A stretch of 64,000 nt of DNA, taken from positions 62,001 through 126,000 of the forward strand of contig WGMZ01000007.1 in NCBI GenBank assembly GCA_016124735.1, in the 5' to 3' direction. The DNA is from Bacteroidota bacterium (GTDB taxonomy: Bacteria; Bacteroidota; Bacteroidia; UBA8524). The notes below the pieces were generated by a model, which was not told the DNA's origin, did not search any database, and saw only the letters and a program-made list of their open reading frames with translations. A program made the position numbers and the translations under genes. Numbering within the stretch: the stretch's first letter is position 1; each line of letters opens with the position of its first letter. Positions 35,765 through 43,921 of the stretch are shown here, in pieces.

Positions 35765-37975
35765 ATGAGAATAACTTATCTGATAGTACTGAGTTTAGCG
35801 CTTTCCTTTACTCATCCAATATTTGCCCAGAAGGATAAAAGTCCAAAGAAAACGGAGCTTGAAAAGACTCTTGAAAAAGGCCGTGATCAATTAAAGTCAG
35901 AGATTCATTTAGATGATTCAATCTTGAAATTTCAGGCAGTTCCTGACAAATGGAAGAATGAGTCAGCTGTAATCTTATTAAATTATATAGCCGTTCAGCA
36001 TGTGAATGCCAAAAAGCAACCGGTCGGAGAAGCGTCCCGCGAATACCATTTTAAACGTATTCTTCTTCAGGATCATTTTGCAATTAATGATTTTTCGGAA
36101 TTTGAATTGGAAGAGAATCAAATTTTGGAAGTCAAGGTTATCAAACCGAATGGCGACACTATTTTACTGGACAAGTCCAAAGCTGTTTCAGATGAGATTC
36201 GCATAGAAGACCGAATTGGATATTATGGGTTTTATTTACCGGATTTTACCAACGGCACGAAAATTCCGGTTCCAGGTCTTGAGCCTGGCGATATCATCGA
36301 AATCGAGCAGTATTATGAAAATGTATTTTCGAGCTACACCTCAGGAGTTGTGCGCACATTCTGGAGGGATTATTACAATTTGCGTCGCCTTAATTTAAAC
36401 TATCCGGTATGCTACCATGTGATGGATTTCAAGCTGAGCAAGAACATTCAATTCAATTGGAAATCCATGAATGGTGCGCCTGAGATTCAAAAAAGTAAAG
36501 GGGATAAGAATAACTTCGCTTACAGGTTTGTCGATTCAATGCGCGACCGAAATAAGGCTGAATTCTGGAGTCCGGGCACGGTTACTTTCCCCTTTGTCAA
36601 ATATTCCATCTCGCGATTTAAATCAGGTAAATCACTCAGTGAGTTCGGCAATACCAGCAAAGGAAAGGCCTTGCAAAAAGTGAGAAAGAGCCAGATAAAA
36701 GACTTGATTTATTCTCTGGAATACAAAAATGAAGAGCTCACTCACTCCCATGTGATGCGGGACTTTACCCTTAAGTATGCGCATGAAAACATGGATCCGG
36801 AAACCTATGTCAATAAGTTCTATGAATACTACAGGGCCTATTATCATTTTGAAGTAGCGGACGATCCGGAGGATGTTTTGAATAATTTCCGTTTCGTATT
36901 GATTATGAAGCGGATTCTTCAGAAGAAAAACCTTGAATACGATTATGTTGTCGGCATTCCAAGGCAATTTGGCGCTTTGGATGATATCATCTCAGTCAAT
37001 GAGATTACGATAGGGTTACGTATTCATGAAACGGGTCAAATTCTGCAAGTCTTTAATGTGTATTCACTGATGGGAGAGGTATCGAACTCTTTGAAGGGCA
37101 CCGAAGTATTTATTGTTAAACCTGCGAAGTCTTCAAAGAAGATTCACGTTTCACGGGATACTTTGCCCCAGGCTCCATCTGAGGAAAATACCTACCTGTA
37201 TGAGGTAAACGCAAAACTCTTGCCTGGCTACCAGAAAATTGAAGTGGAAAATAAGGTGACCTTAAAAGGATATGCACGCTATGGCTATGTAAGAGACATG
37301 CCTTATACCATATTTCAATGGGATTTAAACACCATGTTTGGTGAGGATTACCTGCAGGTAGGAACCAATAGAGTTTGGTATGAAGACATGGACCGGGAGG
37401 AATACCAATCGGAAAAGCAACGAAGAGATACGACCTTAACATACGAATTGAATAAAGCCTCATTAAAAAAGCTAAAGAACAGTCACCGGAATAAATATTA
37501 CGAAATTAAGGATTACAACAAATTTGAATTGATCGAAAATGGTCGCTTGACAGATGCGCCGCAGCTTCGATACAAAGAGGAATATGTGGTCGAAGGTTTA
37601 TGCGGACAAGCAGGAGCATATTACGTGCTGGACCTGGGGCGTTTGTTGGGTCAGCAATTGGAAATTATAGACAGCGAAGACAGTATACGCAACCAGGATA
37701 TTTATTTCGGTTATCCGCGTGTAATATCTTACAAGCTTCGCTTTGAGCTACCCATTGGAATGAAAGTAAGTGGACTGGAGGCATTTAATATAGATGTCGA
37801 CAATGAATCAGGTTCTTATACCATGGTGGCTCGACAGGAGGGTAATATGATTATTATCGAAGCCAGCAAAACCTACAAGCAAGTGTTATTGAATAAGTCG
37901 GAATGGACTAGTGTGAAATCATTTATTGATGCTGCGGTCGACTTGAACAGCAAACGAATTGTATTAACAAGATAA
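35765..37975 (+). CDS. secreted DUF3857-type protein, module copy 2 (gene B2)
   Basis: 736 residues with a signal peptide (MRITYLIVLSLALSFTHPIFAQ). It is clearly paralogous to B1: IPVPGLEPGDIIEIEQYYEN, the middle FRFVLIMKRIL...VVGIPRQFG stretch, and the LGRLLGQ...DSEDSIRNQ stretch near the end (LGRLLGE...DAEDSIRQT in B1). As in B1 the transglutaminase-like region lacks a Cys in the expected place. It lacks B1's acidic tail. It starts 4 bases after the A2 frame and ends 5 bases before C2, so transcription and translation appear coupled. Confidence 0.82.
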   Translation: MRITYLIVLSLALSFTHPIFAQKDKSPKKTELEKTLEKGRDQLKSEIHLDDSILKFQAVPDKWKNESAVILLNYIAVQHVNAKKQPVGEASREYHFKRILLQDHFAINDFSEFELEENQILEVKVIKPNGDTILLDKSKAVSDEIRIEDRIGYYGFYLPDFTNGTKIPVPGLEPGDIIEIEQYYENVFSSYTSGVVRTFWRDYYNLRRLNLNYPVCYHVMDFKLSKNIQFNWKSMNGAPEIQKSKGDKNNFAYRFVDSMRDRNKAEFWSPGTVTFPFVKYSISRFKSGKSLSEFGNTSKGKALQKVRKSQIKDLIYSLEYKNEELTHSHVMRDFTLKYAHENMDPETYVNKFYEYYRAYYHFEVADDPEDVLNNFRFVLIMKRILQKKNLEYDYVVGIPRQFGALDDIISVNEITIGLRIHETGQILQVFNVYSLMGEVSNSLKGTEVFIVKPAKSSKKIHVSRDTLPQAPSEENTYLYEVNAKLLPGYQKIEVENKVTLKGYARYGYVRDMPYTIFQWDLNTMFGEDYLQVGTNRVWYEDMDREEYQSEKQRRDTTLTYELNKASLKKLKNSHRNKYYEIKDYNKFELIENGRLTDAPQLRYKEEYVVEGLCGQAGAYYVLDLGRLLGQQLEIIDSEDSIRNQDIYFGYPRVISYKLRFELPIGMKVSGLEAFNIDVDNESGSYTMVARQEGNMIIIEASKTYKQVLLNKSEWTSVKSFIDAAVDLNSKRIVLTR

Positions 37976-37980
37976 TCAGG

Positions 37981-38598
37981 ATGAGAGGAAGACATATTTT
38001 AACAGCAATAATTGGCGTATTTATTATAAACACTGCCAATGGACAGCACCGGGATGGGATTGAAATCAGTCAGGCACCAGTCGGATTCTTTCTGAAGAAG
38101 ACCTATAACGCTTTGGGATCGGGTACGCAATTAAGTCAATTGGTTCAATTCCCAAGTCTGGGTTATTACCATCAACACTGGATTGATGATCGGTATTGCC
38201 GCTACCAGAGCCTTACATATCAGGGAATGCATGGAACGCTTCTCAATCCGCTCGGCCGCTTAGATTCAAAAGCACAGGTTAATCTGTTCAATTTCACGTG
38301 GGGAAAATTGGGCTATTTTAAGCACCGGGAATTTGATGATGATCATGCGTGGTTTATGTCGTACGCACTCAGCATCGGCTATGGCCATTTACGCTACCAA
38401 ACTTACAAGCAGGATGGAAGTGGGGCAATTAAAGATTCTCAAAAGGTTCCTTTTGGACAGTTTACTCTTTACCAACTAGGGTTTGGCTATGAAAAGAAAC
38501 TAAGCGAGGATTATCAGATGAATGCATCTGCCGAAATTTCCATCGGAACATTACCGAATCTTTCGCTTCACTTCCGAATCATGAAAAACCGCTTTTAA
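37981..38598 (+). CDS. small exported protein of unknown family, module copy 2 (gene C2)
   Basis: 205 residues. It is the paralogue of C1: HQHWIDDRYCR matches QHWKKDRFYR, the WGK...EFDD...WF block is kept, and the C terminus is again a strand ending in basic residues (LHFRIMKNRF). An N-terminal signal peptide ends about ANG-Q. The overall identity looks modest, so the duplication is not recent. It ends tail to tail with an alpha/beta hydrolase gene with no gap. Confidence 0.7.
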   Translation: MRGRHILTAIIGVFIINTANGQHRDGIEISQAPVGFFLKKTYNALGSGTQLSQLVQFPSLGYYHQHWIDDRYCRYQSLTYQGMHGTLLNPLGRLDSKAQVNLFNFTWGKLGYFKHREFDDDHAWFMSYALSIGYGHLRYQTYKQDGSGAIKDSQKVPFGQFTLYQLGFGYEKKLSEDYQMNASAEISIGTLPNLSLHFRIMKNRF

Positions 38599-38605
38599 TC
38601 AGCGG
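38589..38605. terminator. short hairpin at a convergent gene junction
   Basis: CCGCT / AGCGG (38589-38593 with 38601-38605) with a 7-base loop spans the two stop codons of gene C2 and the convergent hydrolase gene. There is no long T run, so a terminator role is uncertain. Confidence 0.35.
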
Positions 38606-39894
38606 ATGAATGCGATCACGTCCTGAATAAAAAGAGGATCCACGGATCCTGCTACTTGCAGTTGTGCTGGCCCAATGGCATTGCCTATAGGGATAAAACC
38701 ATGTCCGCAACCCGGAATCACTTTTGTCTGCACCTTCTTGTCGATAAAGGGCTTCCATTTCTGCAATTCATTCATTTCGACCTGATAGTCCTTTTCTGCA
38801 AAAAGCATCAACACTTTTCCCTTGTATTGCGACAATGCTTCTTCCGGATGGTAGTTTAGAATATCTTGCCAGTAATAGGCATTGAGCCCAAGGGGAAGCC
38901 AGGAAGCGTCGGCAGTAGTATCAAAATCGTCGGATCGAAGAAAAGCCACCTCTTCTTCCACTTCCTTTAAGGGACGGTAATAGGTACCACTACTATCCAA
39001 ATCATTCAAATAATTCAACTGCCGAAGTAACACACTGTCCATCGGTGTGACGGGTGCTGCCGCCATTATGATTCCTTTCAGTTTTCCGGATCGTAAAGCA
39101 ACTCTGGGAGCCAGAATTCCTCCTTCACTATGTCCAAGAAGATAGAGTTGTTTCGAATCAATTCCCGGATACTCACTAAAGGTGTCAATGGCTGCCAGTA
39201 AATCTTCGATGTATTCATCTTCCACAGTCAGCTTATTCATATCAGGAGCAGACTGAAGCCCATAGACAAAAGTTCTTTTCGGAAATCGAAATACAGCAAT
39301 GCCTGAACTGGCCAATCCATACGCGATGTCTTTGAACATCCGGTTAGGACCTATATGTACATCCATATTTTGGGGTCCGGATCCATGAGATAAAATAACC
39401 AGAGGCGATTTTTTCGCTCCCCGGGGCTTACAAAGTTTTCCTTTGAGTAGGTAAGGACCACTGTGCAGTTCAAAATCTTCTTCAACAAAGAGACTGGTAT
39501 CCGCATAAGCCGGAATCTGGTAGCGCGTTTTATTAACGGGAGGAGCAAAGAACATCCCGGTAAATTGTCCTTCGGAATTAAAGGGGAATTTGATATCAAG
39601 TGTTCCTTTTTCAAACTGCAATCCGATATACAGCATATGGCCTTCAATCATCCATCCAGAGGTATCCTTAAAGGAACCATAGGTTTTAATGGCTATTTGA
39701 GTCCATCCAATATTAAGCTGGGAAGCGCTAATATGCTTCTGAGCCATGCTGTCAAAGTATTGAGGATTTACTTCTGCTTTTTGAGCATCAAGCAAGTGAA
39801 CCATTTGCACACCTTTTTCAAGAAGTGCTTTTTGATTTTGGGCAGAGACGAAGCAGGAGAGGCTTAGTGCTGCGCCGAGTAAGAAACGTTTCAT
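38599..39894 (-). CDS. secreted alpha/beta hydrolase with N-terminal DUF3887-like domain
   Basis: 431 residues. A signal peptide ends about VSAQ. Residues about 25-120 resemble DUF3887, a small NTF2-like domain often placed before exported hydrolases. The hydrolase core has the oxyanion segment LSHGSGPQ, the nucleophile elbow GHSEGG and a late His in GCGHGF. It is a probable periplasmic esterase or acyl-transfer enzyme of unknown substrate. Its ATG overlaps the stop of the upstream phosphoribosyltransferase (4 bases), giving a two-gene unit. Confidence 0.87.
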   Translation of the reverse strand: MKRFLLGAALSLSCFVSAQNQKALLEKGVQMVHLLDAQKAEVNPQYFDSMAQKHISASQLNIGWTQIAIKTYGSFKDTSGWMIEGHMLYIGLQFEKGTLDIKFPFNSEGQFTGMFFAPPVNKTRYQIPAYADTSLFVEEDFELHSGPYLLKGKLCKPRGAKKSPLVILSHGSGPQNMDVHIGPNRMFKDIAYGLASSGIAVFRFPKRTFVYGLQSAPDMNKLTVEDEYIEDLLAAIDTFSEYPGIDSKQLYLLGHSEGGILAPRVALRSGKLKGIIMAAAPVTPMDSVLLRQLNYLNDLDSSGTYYRPLKEVEEEVAFLRSDDFDTTADASWLPLGLNAYYWQDILNYHPEEALSQYKGKVLMLFAEKDYQVEMNELQKWKPFIDKKVQTKVIPGCGHGFIPIGNAIGPAQLQVAGSVDPLFIQDVIAFIR

Positions 39895-40382
39895 TCTAAT
39901 TCGAGGGAATATTTATGTTGGTCAATTTTAAAATTGAGATGTTCCTGTAAGGTGGTGGCCATGGATATTCCGACATAATCTGCGGCTACCGGAAAGCTAC
40001 GGTGATTCCGGTTAGCAAGAACCAGTGTGCGAATGGGCTGGCATCCTTCGCGAATAAAGGCAGAAATTGCATAGACCATTGTTCTGCCAGTATTCAAAAC
40101 ATCATCGATAATTAAAACCGGCAAATGATTCAGATCGTCCATCTCACCCACTAAGGTAGTAGAAGAAGCTGTGGGGTGATGTTTATCAATCTTAATTTCG
40201 ATTAAACGGCAATTTATCGGACTAATCGCTCTAACTTCTTCACACAGGATGCGGGCCAATTCAAATCCATTTCCGTTAATTCCCGCAATTACCAGTTCTT
40301 TTTCTTCCAAAAAACCCTCGTAGACCTGAAAAGCAAGACGGTGAATCTTTTTTGTGATTTGATCGTGATTGAGTACCTCCAT
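39891..40382 (-). CDS. phosphoribosyltransferase family protein (PyrR-like)
   Basis: 163 residues from ATG 40382 (MEVLNHDQITKK). The PRPP-binding motif is VLIIDDVLNTGRT near residue 95, and AGINGNGFELA corresponds to the earlier loop of type I phosphoribosyltransferases. The pattern suits PyrR or related small enzymes; uracil phosphoribosyltransferase or regulatory activity cannot be decided by eye. The longer open frame upstream overlaps the divergent transporter gene and is rejected. It is translationally coupled to the downstream hydrolase gene. Confidence 0.8.
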   Translation of the reverse strand: MEVLNHDQITKKIHRLAFQVYEGFLEEKELVIAGINGNGFELARILCEEVRAISPINCRLIEIKIDKHHPTASSTTLVGEMDDLNHLPVLIIDDVLNTGRTMVYAISAFIREGCQPIRTLVLANRNHRSFPVAADYVGISMATTLQEHLNFKIDQHKYSLELE

Positions 40383-40463
40383 AGCTGAAATTCCTTTCAA
40401 TAATAATAAAGAAGCGGCGTAGGATTTGATTTTTGAAAATATAATTGCATTTTCCGTCGCGAT

Positions 40464-42152
40464 ATGACGACCAAACAAGATTCCTGGGGTACCCGGGTAG
40501 GCCTCATTCTTGCAATGGCTGGTAATGCAGTTGGCTTGGGTAATTTCCTGCGCTTTCCGGTTCAGGCAGTTCAAAATGGAGGAGGAGCCTTTATCATCCC
40601 TTATTTAGTGTGCTTTTTACTGATGGGCATTCCACTTCTCTGGATTGAATGGTCCATGGGGCGATTCGGGGGAAGCCGGGGACATCACAGTACGCCATTT
40701 ATTCTCGACTCTTTTGACAAGAGACGGTTCTGGAAATATTTGGGTGTGTTTGGAATATTTACCAATATCGTAGTAGCGGCTTATTACTGCTACATCGAAT
40801 CCTGGACAATGTCCTGGGTATACCATACCGTAGCGGGCACATTTGATGGTAAAACTCAAACAGAGGTAGCTGCATTTTTTGGAAAATACGTAGACCTCGA
40901 TAAGTCCTTTACGGGCATACCCTACGAACCCATAGTATTTTATATCCTTTGCTTGGCATTAAATACCTATATACTGAGCAGAGGACTTTCAGGAGGAATT
41001 GAGCGGGTAGCTAAATTGGTGATGCCCATGCTGGTTGCATTTGGAATATTCCTGGCATTTAAGGGTATTACTTTACAGGCAGGACAGGAGGGTGCCTTGT
41101 TTAGCGGAACCTTGGGATTGAATTTCTTGTGGGAGCCTCAATTCGATAGCCTCGGAAACCTGAATGTCTGGTTGGCTGCAGCGGGTCAAATATTCTTCAC
41201 ACTATCGGTCGGAATGGGGACTGTACATTGTTATGCAGCCTATGTCAAAAAGAAAGATGATATCGCATTGAATGCCATGACCGCTGGTTGGACAAACGAA
41301 TTCGTGGAAGTGCTATTGGGTGCTTCTATTCTTATTCCAATATCGGTGGGCTATTTGGGAATTGATAAAGTGATTGAATTAACAAAATCCGGCGGTCTCG
41401 GTCTCGGGTTTAAAACCATGCCTTATCTTTTTGAGCAGTGGGGAGATGTGATTGGTACCATGGCCGGAGTTGCATTTTTCGGACTTCTGTTTTTTGCGGG
41501 AATTACCTCTTCACTGGCAATGGGCTCTCCATGGATTGCCTTTATGAAAGATGAGTTCAGGTTCTCTGAGAAATCGGCCAGCTGGACTTTTGGATTGGTA
41601 GTTTTGGCTTTGGGCTTACCTACGGTTTTCCTTTTTAATTACGGAGTGTTTGATGAATACGATTATTGGGTAGGAACGGTAGCATTGGTGGTTTTTGCCT
41701 TGACCGAAATTATCCTGTTCTCCTGGGTATTCGGATTGAACAAGGGGTGGAAAGAAATAACGAGTGGAGCCGATATTAAAGTCCCGCTCATTTATCGACC
41801 AATTATTCAATGGGTAACGCCTATTATGCTGATTATTGTATTCGTAGGTTCTTTAATTACCCCCGAAGGTGGAGACTGGACTGCTTCATTTCAATCTATG
41901 ATGCATGGAGACGGATGGATTCTAAGCGATGGATCTATACTGGCAAAATTACAGAATCAGGATATTTATCACAGCCTGCAAGCGGCCATTGCAGCAGGAG
42001 ACGAAGAGAAAATAAGTTTCCTGAATGACAAGAAACTTTATGTGAACGGGAGTCGTATTTTTCTTACAATAGTCTATGGTTTGATTTGTCTGATGGTATA
42101 TAAGGCATATAAGAATAGAAAAAATAAAAAAACAGAGGAGGTAGAAGCATGA
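40464..42152 (+). CDS. sodium-dependent NSS-family amino-acid transporter (MetP-like)
   Basis: 562 residues with about twelve membrane segments. The N terminus carries the neurotransmitter:sodium symporter signature (LAMAGNAVGLGNFLRFP, then the unwound first helix region with GGGAFIIPYL). Later helices have the conserved WTNEFVE and ITSSLAMGSPW blocks. The family imports amino acids with sodium. The neighbouring small-subunit gene matches the MetPS arrangement, where a tiny partner is needed for transport. The C-terminal tail is very basic then acidic. The gene overlaps the small-subunit gene by ATGA. Confidence 0.93.
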   Translation: MTTKQDSWGTRVGLILAMAGNAVGLGNFLRFPVQAVQNGGGAFIIPYLVCFLLMGIPLLWIEWSMGRFGGSRGHHSTPFILDSFDKRRFWKYLGVFGIFTNIVVAAYYCYIESWTMSWVYHTVAGTFDGKTQTEVAAFFGKYVDLDKSFTGIPYEPIVFYILCLALNTYILSRGLSGGIERVAKLVMPMLVAFGIFLAFKGITLQAGQEGALFSGTLGLNFLWEPQFDSLGNLNVWLAAAGQIFFTLSVGMGTVHCYAAYVKKKDDIALNAMTAGWTNEFVEVLLGASILIPISVGYLGIDKVIELTKSGGLGLGFKTMPYLFEQWGDVIGTMAGVAFFGLLFFAGITSSLAMGSPWIAFMKDEFRFSEKSASWTFGLVVLALGLPTVFLFNYGVFDEYDYWVGTVALVVFALTEIILFSWVFGLNKGWKEITSGADIKVPLIYRPIIQWVTPIMLIIVFVGSLITPEGGDWTASFQSMMHGDGWILSDGSILAKLQNQDIYHSLQAAIAAGDEEKISFLNDKKLYVNGSRIFLTIVYGLICLMVYKAYKNRKNKKTEEVEA

Positions 42153-42286
42153 GTACTTCAGCACTGATTATGATGGTAGCAGCTCAGGTTGTGATTCTTT
42201 CATTGACTATTTACTTTTACAGTAAGGTACTACGTTCCCCAAAAAGAGAAGAACCAGACAGCTATTCTGAAAATGACGATGATTAA
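42149..42286 (+). CDS. MetS-type small subunit of the NSS transporter
   Basis: 45 residues. ATG at 42149 overlaps the transporter stop (ATGA). It has one membrane helix (about residues 5-25) followed by a short charged tail (KRE, then DDD at the end). The size, place and sequence type match the MetS family of NSS-transporter small subunits (the MetPS methionine/alanine system of Corynebacterium is the known example). The assignment rests on context and helix pattern. Confidence 0.75.
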   Translation: MSTSALIMMVAAQVVILSLTIYFYSKVLRSPKREEPDSYSENDDD

Positions 42287-42294
42287 TATGTAAT

Positions 42295-42325
42295 AATTTG
42301 ACTTTTAAGAAAAAAAGGTCAAATT
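42295..42325. promoter_or_regulatory. inverted repeat after the small-subunit gene
   Basis: AATTTGAC (42295-42302) pairs perfectly with GTCAAATT (42318-42325), with A/T-rich DNA between that can extend the stem. It has no T run after it. It may be an mRNA hairpin protecting the transporter message or an operator for the next small gene. Confidence 0.4.
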
Positions 42326-42349
42326 CGTAAGCCGGGAGAGCAAAACCAA

Positions 42350-42499
42350 ATGACCAAAACAACCACCTCAAAAGGAAAGAAACGTCTTTCCGCCTATGAC
42401 AAGCATCAGAAACGACAGCGAAACATTAAAATTGCCTTTTATTCATTTTTAGGCTTGATACTTTTAATTCTTATCGTTTTAATGCTGTTGAGCGAATAA
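42350..42499 (+). CDS. 49-residue single-pass membrane protein
   Basis: A short frame with ATG at 42350 and TAA at 42499. The first 27 residues are strongly basic (two Lys/Arg clusters) and residues 28-47 form one hydrophobic helix ending in SE. By the positive-inside pattern the N terminus is cytoplasmic. Its family is unknown. It lies downstream of the NSS transporter and is convergent, 12 bases apart, with another tiny membrane protein. Confidence 0.5.
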   Translation: MTKTTTSKGKKRLSAYDKHQKRQRNIKIAFYSFLGLILLILIVLMLLSE

Positions 42500-42511
42500 A
42501 TTCTGTTTGAT

Positions 42512-42676
42512 TTAACTGTTTGATACATATTCAGTAAGAGCTTGCGAATAGGCTCTGCCTTGTTTGAATATTTTTTTCATATCCAGAGTACTTAGCCAAA
42601 TCACCAGGGAAATGCCTGCAGTGATAATGGCAAAAATTATTAATTTTCCAATCTGACTTTTGAAGGACTTTTCCAT
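42512..42676 (-). CDS. 54-residue single-pass membrane protein
   Basis: ATG at 42676, TAA at 42512 on the minus strand. It has a short polar N terminus, a helix at about residues 9-31, and a polar tail (LDMKKIFKQGRAYSQALTEY). It is convergent with the 49-residue frame. The frame and clear membrane profile make it a plausible gene, but I recognise no family. Confidence 0.45.
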   Translation of the reverse strand: MEKSFKSQIGKLIIFAIITAGISLVIWLSTLDMKKIFKQGRAYSQALTEYVSNS

Positions 42677-42797
42677 GAATACTGGATTCTTAGAAACAAA
42701 CCTTGTACCTTAGTCCGGGCTATTTGTTAATACGTTGATTTTTAAATAAATAAGAAAATCTAAGAAGAGTAGATATTCCCAAAATTGGAAAATAATC

Positions 42798-42814
42798 TAG
42801 GATAAATAATCCTA
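42798..42814 (-). terminator. possible weak terminator of the lspA operon
   Basis: TAGGAT / ATCCTA (42798-42803 with 42809-42814) with a 5-base loop overlaps the lspA stop codon and is followed on the minus strand by an AT-rich stretch with a short T run. Confidence 0.3.
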
Positions 42815-43522
42815 TTCCTGATCGGGGATCAGCTGTTTTTCTGAGCTGTTTTCATCCAAAGTCTCTTTGACTTCATTCTCTTCCTCTTCTTTTGTATTCT
42901 TTTTAAGAGAAGGAAAATACCTGCGTTGAAATAACAGAATGAAAAATACCCCCAAAGAGATTGATGCGTCGGCAATATTGAATATAGGCCGGAAGAAGAT
43001 GAAATATTCACCGCCCAGAGATTCGGGCAGATAACCTTTAAAAATGGGCATGTAGAGCATGTCTACTACTTTTCCATGAAACCAGGAAGCATATCCGCCT
43101 CCATCTGGAAACAGAGTGGCCAATTCATAGTGATTGGATTCACTGAAAAGCACTCCATAAAAAATACTGTCGATGATATTGCCTGCGGCACCAGCGGTAA
43201 TCATCGCAAGGCAAATAATAAATCCGATTCTTGCCCCATGTTTAATTTGAGAAAACAAATAGTACGATAACCCGCCAACTGCTATAATCCGAAAAAGGGT
43301 AAGCATTAATTTGCCGTATTCACCGCCGAACTCCATTCCGAATGCCATTCCTGGATTTTCTGTAAAATGCAGGATGAACCAATCGCCGAAAATGTGAATT
43401 TCTTCGTCCAGGGTCAAATGAGTCTTGATCCATATTTTCAATGACTGATCCAAAAGAATCACACTGAAAATTACAATCAATGCCGTACGAATGCCGGATT
43501 TCAATGAAGGGCTGGAATGCAT
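42812..43522 (-). CDS. lspA: lipoprotein signal peptidase
   Basis: 236 residues, longer than the ~165 of proteobacterial LspA because of a loop between the last two helices and a charged C-terminal tail, a common Bacteroidota form. LspA is an inner-membrane aspartic protease that removes signal peptides of prolipoproteins. The catalytic aspartates are in GNIIDS and FNIADAS; TENPGMAFG is the family NxGxAFG-like segment. It follows dksA by 9 bases and is last of the probable RND-ileS-dksA-lspA operon. Several lipobox proteins in this window are its likely clients. Confidence 0.95.
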   Translation of the reverse strand: MHSSPSLKSGIRTALIVIFSVILLDQSLKIWIKTHLTLDEEIHIFGDWFILHFTENPGMAFGMEFGGEYGKLMLTLFRIIAVGGLSYYLFSQIKHGARIGFIICLAMITAGAAGNIIDSIFYGVLFSESNHYELATLFPDGGGYASWFHGKVVDMLYMPIFKGYLPESLGGEYFIFFRPIFNIADASISLGVFFILLFQRRYFPSLKKNTKEEEENEVKETLDENSSEKQLIPDQE

Positions 43523-43531
43523 CGGTACTAT

Positions 43532-43918
43532 TTAACGGTACTGATTTAGCTTCGCTTCAATACTCATTGTAGTGTGCGGTACCGCACGAAGTCGTTCTTT
43601 CGGAATCAATTTGCCCGTCACGCGGCACAGTCCGTATGTTTTATTCTCAATACGAACCAAAGCGGCTTCAAGATTTTCAATAAATTTTCTCTGACGGGAA
43701 GCCAATTGACTTACATTTTCTTTGGAATGGGTAGCTGATCCATCATCCAATGTTTTATAGCTCCCTATTGTGTCTTCTGTTCCGTTTGCGTTAGCATTGG
43801 AAAGATAATCTTGCAGTTCGGCAAGTTCATGACGCGCTGCCTCCAGTTTTTTAATAATGAGGTCTTTGAACTCCTGCAATTCAGCGTCGCTGTATCTTGT
43901 TTTTTCTTTCTCAGACAT
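43532..43918 (-). CDS. DksA/TraR family protein lacking the zinc cysteines
   Basis: 128 residues. The N-terminal coiled coil and the C-terminal YGLCRVTGKLIPKERLRAVP stretch match DksA/TraR proteins, which bind RNA polymerase with ppGpp. Only one Cys remains where four normally bind zinc; the rest became Thr, Pro and other residues. This zinc-free form is common in Bacteroidota. The spacing of 3 bases to ileS and 9 to lspA shows operon membership. Confidence 0.88.
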   Translation of the reverse strand: MSEKEKTRYSDAELQEFKDLIIKKLEAARHELAELQDYLSNANANGTEDTIGSYKTLDDGSATHSKENVSQLASRQRKFIENLEAALVRIENKTYGLCRVTGKLIPKERLRAVPHTTMSIEAKLNQYR

Positions 43919-43921
43919 ATC

